DNA from: Streptomyces viridochromogenes | GTDB lineage: Bacteria; Actinomycetota; Actinomycetes; Streptomycetales; Streptomycetaceae | Assembly: GCF_001270495.1 (NCBI RefSeq) | Contig: NZ_LGUR01000201.1 | Coordinates: 67,434 to 131,433 of the forward strand | Length of the DNA: 64,000 bases | Direction: 5' to 3' | In this document: positions 7,975-17,630 of the stretch, piece by piece | Numbering within the stretch: position 1 is the stretch's first letter | How the letters are laid out: each line of letters begins with the position of its first letter | The notes under the pieces: model-generated | Told to the model about the DNA's origin: nothing | What the model saw: only the letters and a program-made list of their open reading frames with translations | The model's database searches: none | Translations under genes and position numbers: made by a program

Positions 7975-8709
7975 ATGAGACTCAACAACGTCGCGGCCCT
8001 GGTGACCGGCGCCAGCAGTGGCATCGGGGAGGCGGTGAGTTCCCACTTCCGGCGCGAGGGCGCGCGGCTGCTGCTCACCGGCCGCAGGGAGCGGCTCGAC
8101 AGCGCTCAGCCCGACGACCTGTATGTCCCTGGAGACCTCAATGACGAGGCGTTCGTCGAGCACCTGGCCAAGCAGGCCGCCGAGTCCTTCGGCACCGTCG
8201 ATGTCGTCGTCCTCAACCACGGCCTGCAGGCCAGCAGTCCGCTGACCGAGATGGCCTACGACGACGCGAAGCACGTGCTCGAGAGCAACCTGCTCAGCGC
8301 GTTCCTGGTGATGAAGCACTTCGCGCCGCTGATGCCTGAGGGCGGCGGCTCGTTCGTCTGCGTCGGTTCACGGCTCGGCATGGTCGGCAAGCCCGGGGAG
8401 GTTCTGTACTCCGCCGCCAAGGGAGGCCTCATCATGCTCGCCAAGGGCGCGGCGATCGAATGGGCTGCGCGCAACATCCGCGTCAACGTCGTTGCTCCCG
8501 GTCTGACCGCCACCCCGATCATCGAAGCGGTGATCCAACGAAGCCCCGACCCCGAGGCCTACCGCCGCGAGCGCGAGAGCCAGATCCCGCTCCAGCGCCT
8601 CGCCACCCCCGAAGAGGTCGCCGACGCGGTGCTCTTCTTCGCATCGTCGGAGTCGTCGTACGTGACCGGATCGGTCCTGACCGTCGACGGCGGGTACACC
8701 GCTTTCTGA
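7975..8709 (+). CDS. Short-chain dehydrogenase/reductase
   Basis: This is a 244-residue classical SDR with the cofactor motif VTGASSGIGEAV (residue 10 on), the catalytic Ser in VGSRLGM, YSAAK (Tyr and Lys) and the C-terminal VTGSVLTVDGGYTAF. The start at ATG 7975 follows AAAGGAG. It is expected to reduce or oxidise a hydroxyl/carbonyl group with NAD(P). It follows the DSD1 gene by 71 bases. A close paralogue lies at 22197-22931, and the last 30 codons also survive in the relic at 851. Confidence 0.9.
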   Translation: MRLNNVAALVTGASSGIGEAVSSHFRREGARLLLTGRRERLDSAQPDDLYVPGDLNDEAFVEHLAKQAAESFGTVDVVVLNHGLQASSPLTEMAYDDAKHVLESNLLSAFLVMKHFAPLMPEGGGSFVCVGSRLGMVGKPGEVLYSAAKGGLIMLAKGAAIEWAARNIRVNVVAPGLTATPIIEAVIQRSPDPEAYRRERESQIPLQRLATPEEVADAVLFFASSESSYVTGSVLTVDGGYTAF

Positions 8710-9041
8710 CCACCCTGCTGGGCATCATCTCCAGCAATGGGCTGACCGACCTGCTCTCCGTCTCGCCTTCTGCCTCGGGCGATCGCCGATTGCGGCATGA
8801 ACGGTCGAGCACGCGTCGAGCGCGTCCCCCATTCGCCGCACTCGAACGGTGCCACCCACAAGGCGCCCGTGCCGACAACAGCATCCGAGCCCCCGGCCAC
8901 CCCGGCACCAGCCGCGACGCGTCGCCGGCCTCCGCACGCCGCGAACGGGCCACGCCCACGAGTGCGTGCCAGACGCCGCTCGGCGACGGCTCATTGACCG
9001 TGGCCGCGGCTACCAACCTCTCCAGCTCAAGAAGGAAAGAC
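8710..9041. other. Intergenic, no gene recognised
   Basis: There is no frame with a ribosome site or recognised domain. It may hold the leader of the cupin gene; no clear terminator was seen. Confidence 0.5.
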
Positions 9042-9395
9042 ATGTCGCTCCTGAAGGCCATCGACACCCATCCCTCCTTCGCGCCGCGAGAGTCCGGCCC
9101 GCTCCCGGGACGCCTGATTTCCGGCAACCCCGAGTTCAAGACCTGGGCCCAGGACGTCGCCCGTGGGGAGTCGATCCATACGGGCGTCTGGGAAGCGACG
9201 CCCGGCGAGGTGCGCTCGATCAAGGGCGAGACCTTCGAGTTCTGCCACATCCTCTCCGGCATCGTCGAACTCACATCCGAAGGTGGCGAGCCGGTGATCT
9301 ACAAGGCCGGCGACAGCTTCGTCATGAAGCCGGGCTACGTCGGCGTCTGGAAGACCATCGAAACCGTGCGCAAGATCTACGTGACCGTGATGTGA
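9042..9395 (+). CDS. Cupin-domain protein (DUF861/EutQ-like)
   Basis: The 117-residue protein is a single cupin barrel. It has GVWEATPGEVRS, then the motif-1 region KGETFEFCHILSG and motif 2 GGEPVIYKAGDSFVMKPGYVGVWK, a pattern common in the DUF861 group related to ureidoglycine aminohydrolase and EutQ. It starts at ATG 9042 after AAGGAAAG. The usual His-rich metal triad is poorly conserved, so it may be a binding or structural protein rather than a metal enzyme. It belongs to the catabolic series by position. Confidence 0.75.
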   Translation: MSLLKAIDTHPSFAPRESGPLPGRLISGNPEFKTWAQDVARGESIHTGVWEATPGEVRSIKGETFEFCHILSGIVELTSEGGEPVIYKAGDSFVMKPGYVGVWKTIETVRKIYVTVM

Positions 9396-9814
9396 CGCCG
9401 ATGCCGCGCGACCCGATCGTGTTTGGGATCTCTCGCGAAGCTACCTGCTGAGCAGCGTTACCCGGGGCAGATGGACCGCCCGGCACGTCCCTCAACCGCA
9501 GGCCCCGCTCTGCCTCACCCTCACGAAGGCCTTCATACTGCGGCTCTGGTGAAAACCGCCGCCACCCTGCCGGTCACCGCCTGCGACGGCTCCGGCTTCC
9601 CCACCGCCACTCACCCGGTCTTCTAGCCGGCGTCGCCCCGACACAGGTCGTCGGGGACTTCGATCCACGGCGAACACGCGCCCAAAGCGGCGGCCGACAA
9701 CGCAAGCGGGTCATGCTTCCGTCCGCGTTCGTCGCCCTGCACCATCCCCGCCGCACCTGCGAGGTAAAGCCCCGCACAGCTGGTCCCATGCATCCCCATA
9801 TGAGGAGAATTGCC
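9396..9814. other. Intergenic upstream of the ABC importer
   Basis: This is about 420 bases with no supported gene. The last 20 bases give the importer start signal (AGGAG, then ATG 9815). No copy of the TGGTCGACAA operator is visible here, so the importer may be read from an upstream promoter or controlled differently. Confidence 0.45.
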
Positions 9815-10918
9815 ATGAGTGATCCCCAGATCGGCCGTAGAGCGCTCCTGCGTGGAGCAGGCGGCCTCGCCGCCCTCGCCGCTCTTCCCTCCCTCGCCGC
9901 CTGCGGCACCGGCACCAGCCGTGTGTCGTCCGGTGGGAGCAAGGGCGGCGGCAAGACGGTGGTCGTCCGCGACAGCGGCGGTTCCTACGGCGCTGCCCTG
10001 CAGAAGGCGATCTACACGCCGTTCACGCAGGAGACGGGCATCGAGGTGAAGGTGCTGAACCTGGACGACGCTCCGCTGCTGGCGCAGATCAAGCAGGGTC
10101 GGCCGCAGTGCGACCTCATCAACAACTCGATGATGTCGCACACCAAGTACGTGGCCCAGGACGCGCTGGAGGCGCTGGACCTCGACCGGATCAAGAGCGT
10201 CAAGAGCGCGAAGATCCCCGAGGCCCAGATCACTGAGTCTGCCGTCGGCCACGCCTTCTACGGCCAGTGCATTGGGTACCGCACGGATGCTTTCGGGGGT
10301 AAGAAGCCGGAGTCGTGGGCGGATTTCTGGGACACCAAGGCGTTCCAGGGCGGCCGTTCGATGGTCAGTCCGGACGGTGACCTGCCGGAGTTGGAGTTCG
10401 CGCTGCTGGCCGACGGCGTGCCGATGGACAAGCTGTATCCGCTGGATGTGGACCGTGCTTTCAAGGTGCTGACCCGGCTTCGGGGTGACATCAAGAAGTT
10501 CTGGGACAGCGGCCCGCTCCCCGGCGTGCTCCTCAGCCGGCAGGAGGTCACGATGTCCACCGTCTGGGACGGCCGGCTCGCCGACCTGCAGAAGCAGGGC
10601 GTCCCGGTGGAGCGGCAGCTCAACGGCATGCGCCGTCAGTTCCAGGGCTACGCCATCGCCAAGGGCGCCGCCAACGCGGACAACGCCTACAAGCTGATGG
10701 ACTTCTCGCTCCGTGCGGAGAGCCAGGCCAACCTGGTCAAGTTCTTCCCGTCGAACCCGTCGTCCCCGCTGGCCTATGCCAAGCTCACGGACGACGAGCG
10801 CAACGCGTCCGCGGGTGCGCCCAAGTACTACGACAAGGGTTTCGACGCCGATGTCGACTGGTGGCTGAAGAACGAATCGGCCGTCACCAAGCGCTGGTTG
10901 GAGTGGGCTCGTGGCTGA
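9815..10918 (+). CDS. Spermidine/putrescine-type ABC transporter substrate-binding lipoprotein
   Basis: The 367-residue protein has a twin-arginine-like leader (GRRALLRGAGG) and a lipobox ending SLAAC, so it should be a lipid-anchored exported protein. The mature part is a PotD-type (SBP_bac_8) binding protein: VVRDSGGSYG, then FTQETGIEV, FGGKKPESWADFWD and a C-terminal ADVDWWLKNE. It would capture a small cationic amine or amino acid for the permeases that follow. ATG 9815 is preferred because AGGAG lies seven bases before it. Its stop overlaps the ATPase gene start by 8 bases. A paralogue is encoded at 25826-26923. Confidence 0.9.
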   Translation: MSDPQIGRRALLRGAGGLAALAALPSLAACGTGTSRVSSGGSKGGGKTVVVRDSGGSYGAALQKAIYTPFTQETGIEVKVLNLDDAPLLAQIKQGRPQCDLINNSMMSHTKYVAQDALEALDLDRIKSVKSAKIPEAQITESAVGHAFYGQCIGYRTDAFGGKKPESWADFWDTKAFQGGRSMVSPDGDLPELEFALLADGVPMDKLYPLDVDRAFKVLTRLRGDIKKFWDSGPLPGVLLSRQEVTMSTVWDGRLADLQKQGVPVERQLNGMRRQFQGYAIAKGAANADNAYKLMDFSLRAESQANLVKFFPSNPSSPLAYAKLTDDERNASAGAPKYYDKGFDADVDWWLKNESAVTKRWLEWARG

Positions 10919-12049
10919 ATTCGGTATCGCCGCACCGTCCGTGAAGGTGGCCGGCGGCAAGCCGGCCACCGCGACCGGCAAAGCGCTGTCGGTGGTGGCC
11001 CTGCGCAAGACCTACGGCGATGTCGTCGCTGTCGACGAGGCGTCGATGGAGATCGCGGCGGGGGAGTTCGTCACCTTCCTCGGCGCCTCCGGGTCGGGCA
11101 AGACCACGACCCTGATGATGATCGCCGGGTTCTGCGAACCCGACTCCGGCACCATCACCGTCGGGGACCGGGACGTCACCCGCCTCGCCCCGCAGAAGCG
11201 TGGCCTGGGGTTCGTCTTCCAGCAGTACCTGCTCTTCCCGCACATGACCGTGAGCGAGAACGTCGCCTTCCCGCTCACGCTGCGCGGCGTGGGCAAGGAC
11301 GAGATCCGCCGCCGGGTGGGGGAGACGCTGGAGATCGCCGGTTTGTCCGGGTTCGGGGGCCGTAAGCCGGGTGAGCTGTCCGGTGGTCAGCAGCAGCGTG
11401 TGGCGTTGTGCCGGGCGCTGGTCTACCGGCCGCCGGTGATTCTCATGGACGAGCCGCTGGGTGCGCTGGACAAGAAGCTGCGTGATCAGCTCCAGGTTGA
11501 GATCAAGAGCATCCAGCAGGAACTGGGCCTGACGGTCATCTATGTGACGCATGATCAGGAAGAGGCGCTGGTCATGTCGGATCGCATCGCGGTGATGCGC
11601 AACGGCCTGATCGAGCAGTTCGACACTCCGAGGGAGCTGTTCGAGCGGCCGAAGACGCCGTTCGTGGCGGACTTTCTCGGCGCGGCCAACTTCCTGCCCG
11701 GCCGCATCGAGCAGCACGACGGCGAGCACACCCTGGTCCGCCTCGAAGCCAGTGGCGGCCTGCTCAAGGCCCGCCGTCACCAGCTGCCCTCCGGCGCCCA
11801 GGTGAAGTTGCTGTCCAGCCAGGCCGGTTGCGGGCCTGCGCCACCGACGACGGGTTCTGTACCGGCACGGTGGAGACCGCCACGTACGTGGGCACCCTGG
11901 TCCGCGCGGGGGTGCGGATCGATGGTGGTCAGGCGCCGCTGCTGCGTCTGGAGGTACCGGCCGGCCGAGGCCCCGTGGCGGGCGAGCGGGTCGGGATCAC
12001 CGTCGATGCGGACGACGTCAACCTCTTCCCGACCGAACAGGGCGAGTGA
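10911..12049 (+). CDS. ABC transporter ATPase (PotA-like), frameshifted in the C-terminal domain
   Basis: GTG 10911 opens a frame with a complete nucleotide-binding domain: Walker A GASGSGKTT, Q-loop FVFQQYLLF, signature LSGGQQQR, Walker B VILMDEP and the switch His in VIYVTHDQEEA. Around 11810-11830 the frame is lost. The TOBE domain (RACATDDGFCTGTV to VDADDVNLFPTEQGE) continues in another frame to the stop at 12047-12049. One base is missing or two are extra. If read as written, the first frame runs on to 12200 with nonsense and overlaps the permease gene. The ATPase core is intact, so partial activity is possible; a sequencing error is another explanation. Confidence 0.85.
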
Positions 12050-12052
12050 GCC

Positions 12053-12940
12053 ATGGCCGCCCTCACCGCCACCACCCCCGCCCGTCCGCGCAAGCTCCTG
12101 GCCTCCCGCAAAACCCGGGTCGGGATCCTGTACGCGCTGCCAGTTGTGGTCTATCTGCTGGTGTTGTTCGTCTACCCGATCTTCTCCACGCTGCTGCTGA
12201 GCCTGAAGGACGCCGACGGCTCCTTCACCCTGCACTGGTACGCCGACGCACTCACCGGCGTGAACCGGTCGGTGCTGTTCACCACACTGCGGATCTCCGC
12301 CGAAACGGCCGCGCTGAGCCTGGTGTTCGGGTTCGTCCTGGCCCAGGCGATCTCCCGGCTCAAGCCCCTGTGGGCGGGACTTGCGATGCTGGTCGTGGTC
12401 GTGCCGCACTTCGTCTCCGCCCTGGTACGCACCTACGGCTGGATCATCATGCTCGGTGACAAGGGCCTGGTGAACGAGACCCTGGCCTGGGCACCGGGCG
12501 CCCCCTACCAGCTGCTCTACAACGAGCTCGGTGTGGTCATCGGCACCACCTCGATGATGCTCCCGTACACGGTGCTGCTGCTGTACGGGGTGATGCGCGG
12601 TGTGGACCGCCGCCTGCTCGCGGCCGCGTCCAGCATGGGCGCAGGCAAGGTGACCATCTTCCGCCGCATCTACCTGCCGCTGGTCGCCCCGGGCCTGGCC
12701 AGTGCCGGACTGCTCAGCTTCATCCTGTCGCTGGGCTACTACATCACCCCGGCCCTGATGGGCGGACCGAACCAGACGATGATCGCCACCCTCATCAACC
12801 AGCAGGTCACCAAGGAAAACCAGTGGAACGGCGCCGCAGCCCAGGGCGTCATCCTGCTGGTCCTCACCCTGGCCGGACTGCTCCTGGTCAAGGCCGTGAC
12901 CTCGCTCGGCGCCAGCCGCAAGAAGAGGAGCGCCACATGA
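12053..12940 (+). CDS. ABC transporter permease, PotB-like
   Basis: This is a 295-residue inner-membrane protein with about six transmembrane segments. Near residue 195 is the EAA-type loop LLAAASSMGAGKVTIFRRIYLP that contacts the ATPase. It forms the channel of the importer together with the next gene. It starts three bases after the ATPase frame that ends at 12049, and its TGA overlaps the start of the second permease (ATGA at 12937). Confidence 0.9.
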   Translation: MAALTATTPARPRKLLASRKTRVGILYALPVVVYLLVLFVYPIFSTLLLSLKDADGSFTLHWYADALTGVNRSVLFTTLRISAETAALSLVFGFVLAQAISRLKPLWAGLAMLVVVVPHFVSALVRTYGWIIMLGDKGLVNETLAWAPGAPYQLLYNELGVVIGTTSMMLPYTVLLLYGVMRGVDRRLLAAASSMGAGKVTIFRRIYLPLVAPGLASAGLLSFILSLGYYITPALMGGPNQTMIATLINQQVTKENQWNGAAAQGVILLVLTLAGLLLVKAVTSLGASRKKRSAT

Positions 12941-13803
12941 TGGAGCTGCGCAAGAGCCTCGCCGGACGGATCGCCCTGACGGCAGTCGCCACCGTGATCC
13001 TCCTCTTCCTGGCGCTGCCGATCGTGGTCATCCTCGTCACCTCGTTCAGCAACAACGCCTTCGCCTCCTTCCCGCCCGAGGCGTGGACGCTGAACTGGTA
13101 CAAGGCCCTGTTCGCCGACGGCAGCAAGTGGCCGGCCGCGCTCTCTCTGAGCGCCCTGGTCGCCGCCCTGAGTACCGTCTTCTCCCTCATCATCGGGGTG
13201 ACCGCGGCGACCGCCCTGGTCCGCAGTGAACTCCCGCTGCGCTCCGCGGTGTTCGCCCTGGTCCTCGGGCCGCTGGTCATCCCGCAGATCGTCACCGCGC
13301 TCGGGTTGTTCCTGCTCTTCGAACCGGCCGCGATGCTGGGCAGCCCGATCGCCATCGCCCTCGGGCACACCGTGCTGGCCTCACCGATCGCGGTACTGAT
13401 CCTGATCGCGACCCTGCGCGGCATCGACGAACGCCTGGAGGACGCCGCAGCCAGCATGGGCGCCGGCCGCCTCACGATCGCCCGGAAGATCACCTTCCCG
13501 CTCGCCGCCCCCGGCATGATCGCGGCGGCGATCTTCTCCTTCATCACCAGCTTCGACGAGTTCTACATCTCCCAGTTCCTCTCCTCCGTCGACACCGTCA
13601 CCCTCCCCGTCCAGGTCTACAACTCCCTCACCTTCGAGATCGACCCCAGCGTCACCGCCGTCAGCGCCATCCTCATCGCCTTCGCCATCCTCGCCCTCGG
13701 CCTGGTGGCCCTGGTCCGCTGGATCGGCTCCGGACGACAGCAATCCCTGCTCTCGGTCGAGAACACGGTCGGCGTCGCCAACCCCGGAGGCGAGGCCGTA
13801 TGA
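12937..13803 (+). CDS. ABC transporter permease, PotC-like
   Basis: The 288-residue membrane protein has six predicted segments and the coupling loop EDAAASMGAGRLTIARKITF. It is the partner of the upstream permease in a PotABCD-type importer. The ATG at 12937 overlaps the previous stop (ATGA), and its own stop overlaps the aminotransferase start (ATGA at 13800). Transport and catabolism genes are therefore translationally coupled. Confidence 0.9.
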   Translation: MMELRKSLAGRIALTAVATVILLFLALPIVVILVTSFSNNAFASFPPEAWTLNWYKALFADGSKWPAALSLSALVAALSTVFSLIIGVTAATALVRSELPLRSAVFALVLGPLVIPQIVTALGLFLLFEPAAMLGSPIAIALGHTVLASPIAVLILIATLRGIDERLEDAAASMGAGRLTIARKITFPLAAPGMIAAAIFSFITSFDEFYISQFLSSVDTVTLPVQVYNSLTFEIDPSVTAVSAILIAFAILALGLVALVRWIGSGRQQSLLSVENTVGVANPGGEAV

Positions 13804-15185
13804 CCACCGCCGCCGCCGCTCAGCTGACTGCGGCCACCGCTCAGCGGCACCTGCTCCTGCACATGACCGCCAACGGATCGCTCGGCGACGAGGGCGAAGA
13901 CCTCCTCGTCATCCAGCGAGGAGAGGGCCCGTACGTCGACGACGCGGACGGCAGACGCTACATCGACGGCCTGTCGGGGCTGTACTGCTGCCAGCTCGGC
14001 TACTCCTACGGCGCCGAGTTCGCCGAGGCAGCCGAGCGGCAACTGCGCGAGCTGTGCTATAGCCCGCTGTGGACCGGCTCCGCGCACCCCTCGGCCATCG
14101 AACTCGCCGAGCGGCTGTCCCGGATCGCCCCCGTCGACATCGAGCACACCTTCTTCTCGAGCGGTGGCGCCGAAGCCGTCGAGACCGCCTGGAAGATAGC
14201 CCGCCGCTACCACACCCTGCGCGGCGAACCGGGCCGCACCAAGGCGATCGCCCGGCGCGGCGCCTACCACGGCCTGACCATCGGCACCCTGTCGTTCAAC
14301 GACGACCCCGGCCTGACGGAACCCTACGGTCCGCCGGCGATCGACACCCGGTTCGTGTCGAACACCAACCGCCACGGTCTGGCCCCGGAGTTCGCGGACG
14401 ACGAGGTGTACACGGCGTGGCTGCTCGCGGAGTTGGAGGCCGCGATCCTGACCGAGGGCCCGGAGACCGTCGCGATGCTCATCGCCGAGCCGGTGCAGAA
14501 CCGGGGCGGCTGCATCACCCCGCCCCAGGGTTACTGGCAGGGGTTGCGGGCCCTGGCCGACCGGTACGGCTTCCTGCTCGTCGCCGACGAGGTCATCACG
14601 GCCTTCGGCCGGGTCGGGGAGTGGTTCGGCGGGGACCGCTACGGAGCCCGCCCGGACATGGTCACCGTCGCCAAGGGCATCACCGCCGGATACGCGCCCC
14701 TGGGCGCGACCCTGGTCGGCACCAAGATCACCGATGTCATCAACCGGCCCGGTGAGGTCCTCAACCACGGCTACACCTTCGCCGGGCACCCGCTGAGCAC
14801 GGCCATCGCGCTGCGCAACCTGGAGATCATGGAGCGGGACCGCATCCTGGACAACGTCCGCGGTCTCCAGGGCGACCTGGCCAGGCGCATGGTTGCCCTC
14901 AGGGACCTGCCGATCGTCGGTGACGTCCGCGGCACCGGGTTCTTCTACTCCTGCGAACTCGTCGGCGACCTCGACGACGGGGCTTTCAGTGCCAAGGCCC
15001 GAACCGAGCTGATCGTCGACCTGATCCCGCGTCGGCTGCGCGAGGCCGGCCTGCTGGCCCGCGTCTACAACCGCTCCGCGCCGCTGGTCCAGATCGCGCC
15101 CCCGCTGATCAGCGACCGCGCCGTCCTCGACCGTATCGCCGCGATCATCGCGGGCACCCTCGCCGAGGCGTCCGCCCGCATTTGA
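13800..15185 (+). CDS. Class III (omega) aminotransferase
   Basis: The 461-residue protein has the fold-type I class III pattern: SSGGAEAVETAWKIAR (phosphate binding), GAYHGLTIG, VADEVITAFGRVG with the PLP-pyridine Asp, and the Schiff-base lysine in VAKGITAGYAPLGA (about residue 292). Relatives transaminate terminal amines such as putrescine, beta-alanine or 2,4-diaminobutyrate to aldehydes. It overlaps the upstream permease by 4 bases and is followed by a deacylase and an aldehyde dehydrogenase, as in pathways that free and then oxidise a diamine. Confidence 0.9.
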   Translation: MTTAAAAQLTAATAQRHLLLHMTANGSLGDEGEDLLVIQRGEGPYVDDADGRRYIDGLSGLYCCQLGYSYGAEFAEAAERQLRELCYSPLWTGSAHPSAIELAERLSRIAPVDIEHTFFSSGGAEAVETAWKIARRYHTLRGEPGRTKAIARRGAYHGLTIGTLSFNDDPGLTEPYGPPAIDTRFVSNTNRHGLAPEFADDEVYTAWLLAELEAAILTEGPETVAMLIAEPVQNRGGCITPPQGYWQGLRALADRYGFLLVADEVITAFGRVGEWFGGDRYGARPDMVTVAKGITAGYAPLGATLVGTKITDVINRPGEVLNHGYTFAGHPLSTAIALRNLEIMERDRILDNVRGLQGDLARRMVALRDLPIVGDVRGTGFFYSCELVGDLDDGAFSAKARTELIVDLIPRRLREAGLLARVYNRSAPLVQIAPPLISDRAVLDRIAAIIAGTLAEASARI

Positions 15186-15219
15186 TCCGCATCTGATCAA
15201 CGTTTTGGGAAGGAACCAC

Positions 15220-16173
15220 ATGTACTCCATCGGTCCGCTGACCGTCGCCCCAGGCGAGCGCGCCCAGGGCCTCATCCCGGTCGGCACCAGCAGCTACGGC
15301 GTGGAGCTCGGCATCCCGCTGATCGTCGTCAACGGCGCCCAGGACGGCCCGGTCCTGTGTGTGGACGCGGGTGTACACGGCGACGAGTACGACGGCCAGG
15401 AGGCCATCCGGCGCGTCCTCGCCGACCTCGACCCGGCCACCCTGCGCGGCACCGTCGTCGGCATCCCCTGCCTGAACACCCCGGCCTTCGAGGCGGCGGC
15501 CCGTGCGAGCGGCATCGACCACCTCAACCTCAACCGCATCTTCCCGGGCGACGCGGAGGGCTCCTACTCGCAGCGCCTGGCCGCCACCTTCGTCGAGAAG
15601 GTCGTCCCCGCCGTCGACGCCGTGGTCGACCTGCACACCGGCGGCGCCTACGGCGAGATCGCCCCGCTCGTGATTCTCCAGGGCGGCTACGAGGACCTTG
15701 CGACGGACCTGGCCCTCGCCGCCGGGCACGAGCTGGTCTGGAAGGGCGGCAAGTGGGGCGGCACAGTCCGCCACCCCGTCCTCGAAGCCGGAAAGCCCGC
15801 CATCACCATCGAGTGCGGCGGCGCCACGTACCGCGAGACCAACGTCGAGCATCACATGAACTCGATCCGCAACATCCTGCGCAGCCTCGGCTTGATCGAC
15901 GGCGAGGCGGAGCTGCGGGACACCTACACCACCGTCTCCGGCACGTTCGCCCGCTCCGCCGCCGGCGGCTTCTTCGTCGCCCGCGCCGAGCCGGGGGAGA
16001 CCTGCAAGGAAGGCGACCTGATCGCCACCATCACCGACCACTACGGCAACACGCTGGAAGAGGTCACCGCGCCGCAGGACGGCATCGTGCTCTGGGTCCG
16101 CCGGATCCGCACGGTCCGCCCGGGCGACGAGGTCGTCATCTTCGGCGAGGTGCTGGGGGAGATCCAGCCATGA
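15220..16173 (+). CDS. Succinylglutamate desuccinylase/aspartoacylase (AstE/DoeB-like) deacylase
   Basis: This is a 317-residue M14-like zinc amidohydrolase. GVHGDEYDGQ provides His and Glu ligands, LNLNRIFPGD is a substrate loop, VDLHTGG gives the third zinc ligand and ITIECGG the catalytic region, followed by a small C-terminal beta domain. Members remove acyl groups from amino acids or diamines (succinylglutamate, N-acetyl-diaminobutyrate, N-acetylaspartate). ATG 15220 follows GGAAGGA. It overlaps the next gene by 4 bases (ATGA). Its place between an aminotransferase and an aldehyde dehydrogenase recalls doeDBC-type ectoine genes. Confidence 0.85.
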   Translation: MYSIGPLTVAPGERAQGLIPVGTSSYGVELGIPLIVVNGAQDGPVLCVDAGVHGDEYDGQEAIRRVLADLDPATLRGTVVGIPCLNTPAFEAAARASGIDHLNLNRIFPGDAEGSYSQRLAATFVEKVVPAVDAVVDLHTGGAYGEIAPLVILQGGYEDLATDLALAAGHELVWKGGKWGGTVRHPVLEAGKPAITIECGGATYRETNVEHHMNSIRNILRSLGLIDGEAELRDTYTTVSGTFARSAAGGFFVARAEPGETCKEGDLIATITDHYGNTLEEVTAPQDGIVLWVRRIRTVRPGDEVVIFGEVLGEIQP

Positions 16174-17630
16174 GCGACGAACTGCAGCTGACCGAGCTGC
16201 TGATCGACGGCAAGCACGTCCCCGCCGCCGACGGGCGCTTCTTCACCGTCCTCGACCCGTCGAACGACACGGCCATCGCCCACGTGGCGCTGGCCGGCAA
16301 GGCGGACGTGGACCAGGCGGTGGCCGCCGCGCGCACGGCCTTCACCGCTCCCGAGTGGGCCCGGATGCGTGCCGCCGACCGGGGCCGGATCCTGTTCCGG
16401 ATCGCGGAGGCCATCCGCTACCAGGGCGAACGGCTGGCCCGCCTGGAGAGCCAGGACGTCGGCAAGCCGCTGCGCCAGGCGAAGGCCGATGTCGAGGCCG
16501 CGGCCCGCTACTTCGAGTTCTACGCAGGCGTCGCCGACAAGCTCGGCGGCTCGACGATCCCGCTCGGCCCCGGCCTGCTCGACTACACCGTCCGTGAGCC
16601 GATCGGCGTCTCCGGCCACATCATCCCGTTCAACTACCCCCTCCAGAACACCGCGAGGGGCTCCGCCCCGGCGCTGGCCGCGGGCTGCACGGTGGTCCTC
16701 AAGCCCTCACCCGAGGCGCCGCTCACCCCGCTGGAGATCGGCAGGATCGCCCTGGAGTGCGGTCTTCCGCCGGGCGTCCTGAACGTCGTCCCCGGTGACG
16801 GCGAGACCGGCGCGGCCCTCGCCGGCCACCCGGACATTGACCAGGTCACCTTCACCGGCTCGGTGCCGACCGGCATCAAGGTCGCCCAGGCCGCCGCCGC
16901 CAACGTGGTCCCCTCGGTCACGGAACTGGGCGGCAAGTCCCCGGTCGTCGTCTTCGCCGACGCCGACTTCGACCTCGCGCTCGGCGCAGTCGCCGCCTCC
17001 GTGTTCGGCAACGCCGGGCAGACCTGCTCCGCCGGCACCCGGCTGCTGCTCCAGCGCGGCGCCGAGGAGTTCCTGGACAAGCTCGTCGCGCACGCCGCCT
17101 CCCTCAGCATCGGCCCCGGTCTCAGCGACCCGGACGTCGGCCCCCTCGTTGCCGCACGGCAGCGGGACCGGGTTCTCGGCTACCTGGAACTTGCCCGGGA
17201 GGAAGGCGCCGTGGCACGGGCCGGCGGAGGCGCCCCGGCCGACCCCGAACTGGCCGACGGCTACTACGTCCAGCCGACCGTCCTCACCGGACTGGACAAC
17301 CAGGCCCGGTGCGCCCGCGAGGAGATCTTCGGCCCCGTCGTCACGGTCATCGAGTTCGAGGACGCGGCCGAGGCGCTGGAGATCGCCAACGACAGTCCGT
17401 ACGGCCTCGCCTCGTACGTGTGGACCCGCGACATCGACAAGGCGATGCGGATGGCCGAGGGCATCCGGGCCGGCCAGGTCTATGTCAACGCCACCGGCGT
17501 CGGCACCGGCGTCGAACTGCCCTTCGGCGGCTACAAGCACAGCGGCTGGGGCCGCGAGAAGGGCCTCGAAGGCCTGGCCAGCTACCTGCAGACCAAGAAC
17601 GTCTGCATCGGATTCGGGAACCGGTCATGA
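16170..17630 (+). CDS. Aldehyde dehydrogenase (NAD(P)+)
   Basis: The 486-residue protein is a complete ALDH. It has IIPFNYPLQ and GCTVVLKPSPEAPLTP for cofactor binding, TFTGSVPTG, the general-base Glu in ELGGKSPVVV (about residue 252) and the catalytic Cys in NAGQTCSAGTR (about residue 285). It should oxidise the aldehyde made by the aminotransferase or the amine oxidase to an acid. It is coupled to its neighbours by ATGA overlaps at both ends (16170 and 17627). Confidence 0.92.
   Translation: MSDELQLTELLIDGKHVPAADGRFFTVLDPSNDTAIAHVALAGKADVDQAVAAARTAFTAPEWARMRAADRGRILFRIAEAIRYQGERLARLESQDVGKPLRQAKADVEAAARYFEFYAGVADKLGGSTIPLGPGLLDYTVREPIGVSGHIIPFNYPLQNTARGSAPALAAGCTVVLKPSPEAPLTPLEIGRIALECGLPPGVLNVVPGDGETGAALAGHPDIDQVTFTGSVPTGIKVAQAAAANVVPSVTELGGKSPVVVFADADFDLALGAVAASVFGNAGQTCSAGTRLLLQRGAEEFLDKLVAHAASLSIGPGLSDPDVGPLVAARQRDRVLGYLELAREEGAVARAGGGAPADPELADGYYVQPTVLTGLDNQARCAREEIFGPVVTVIEFEDAAEALEIANDSPYGLASYVWTRDIDKAMRMAEGIRAGQVYVNATGVGTGVELPFGGYKHSGWGREKGLEGLASYLQTKNVCIGFGNRS

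Noticed and set aside
9042..9395. Ectoine synthase (EctC), a cupin
   Set aside because: The cupin is in the DUF861/EutQ-like group by motif and lacks the EctC sequence pattern. No ectA/ectB neighbours exist.
13617..15287. Long antisense frames over the transporter, aminotransferase and ALDH genes (up to 556 codons)
   Set aside because: They are GC-bias shadows of well-supported genes and carry Val/Asp/Arg-rich low-complexity translations without domains.
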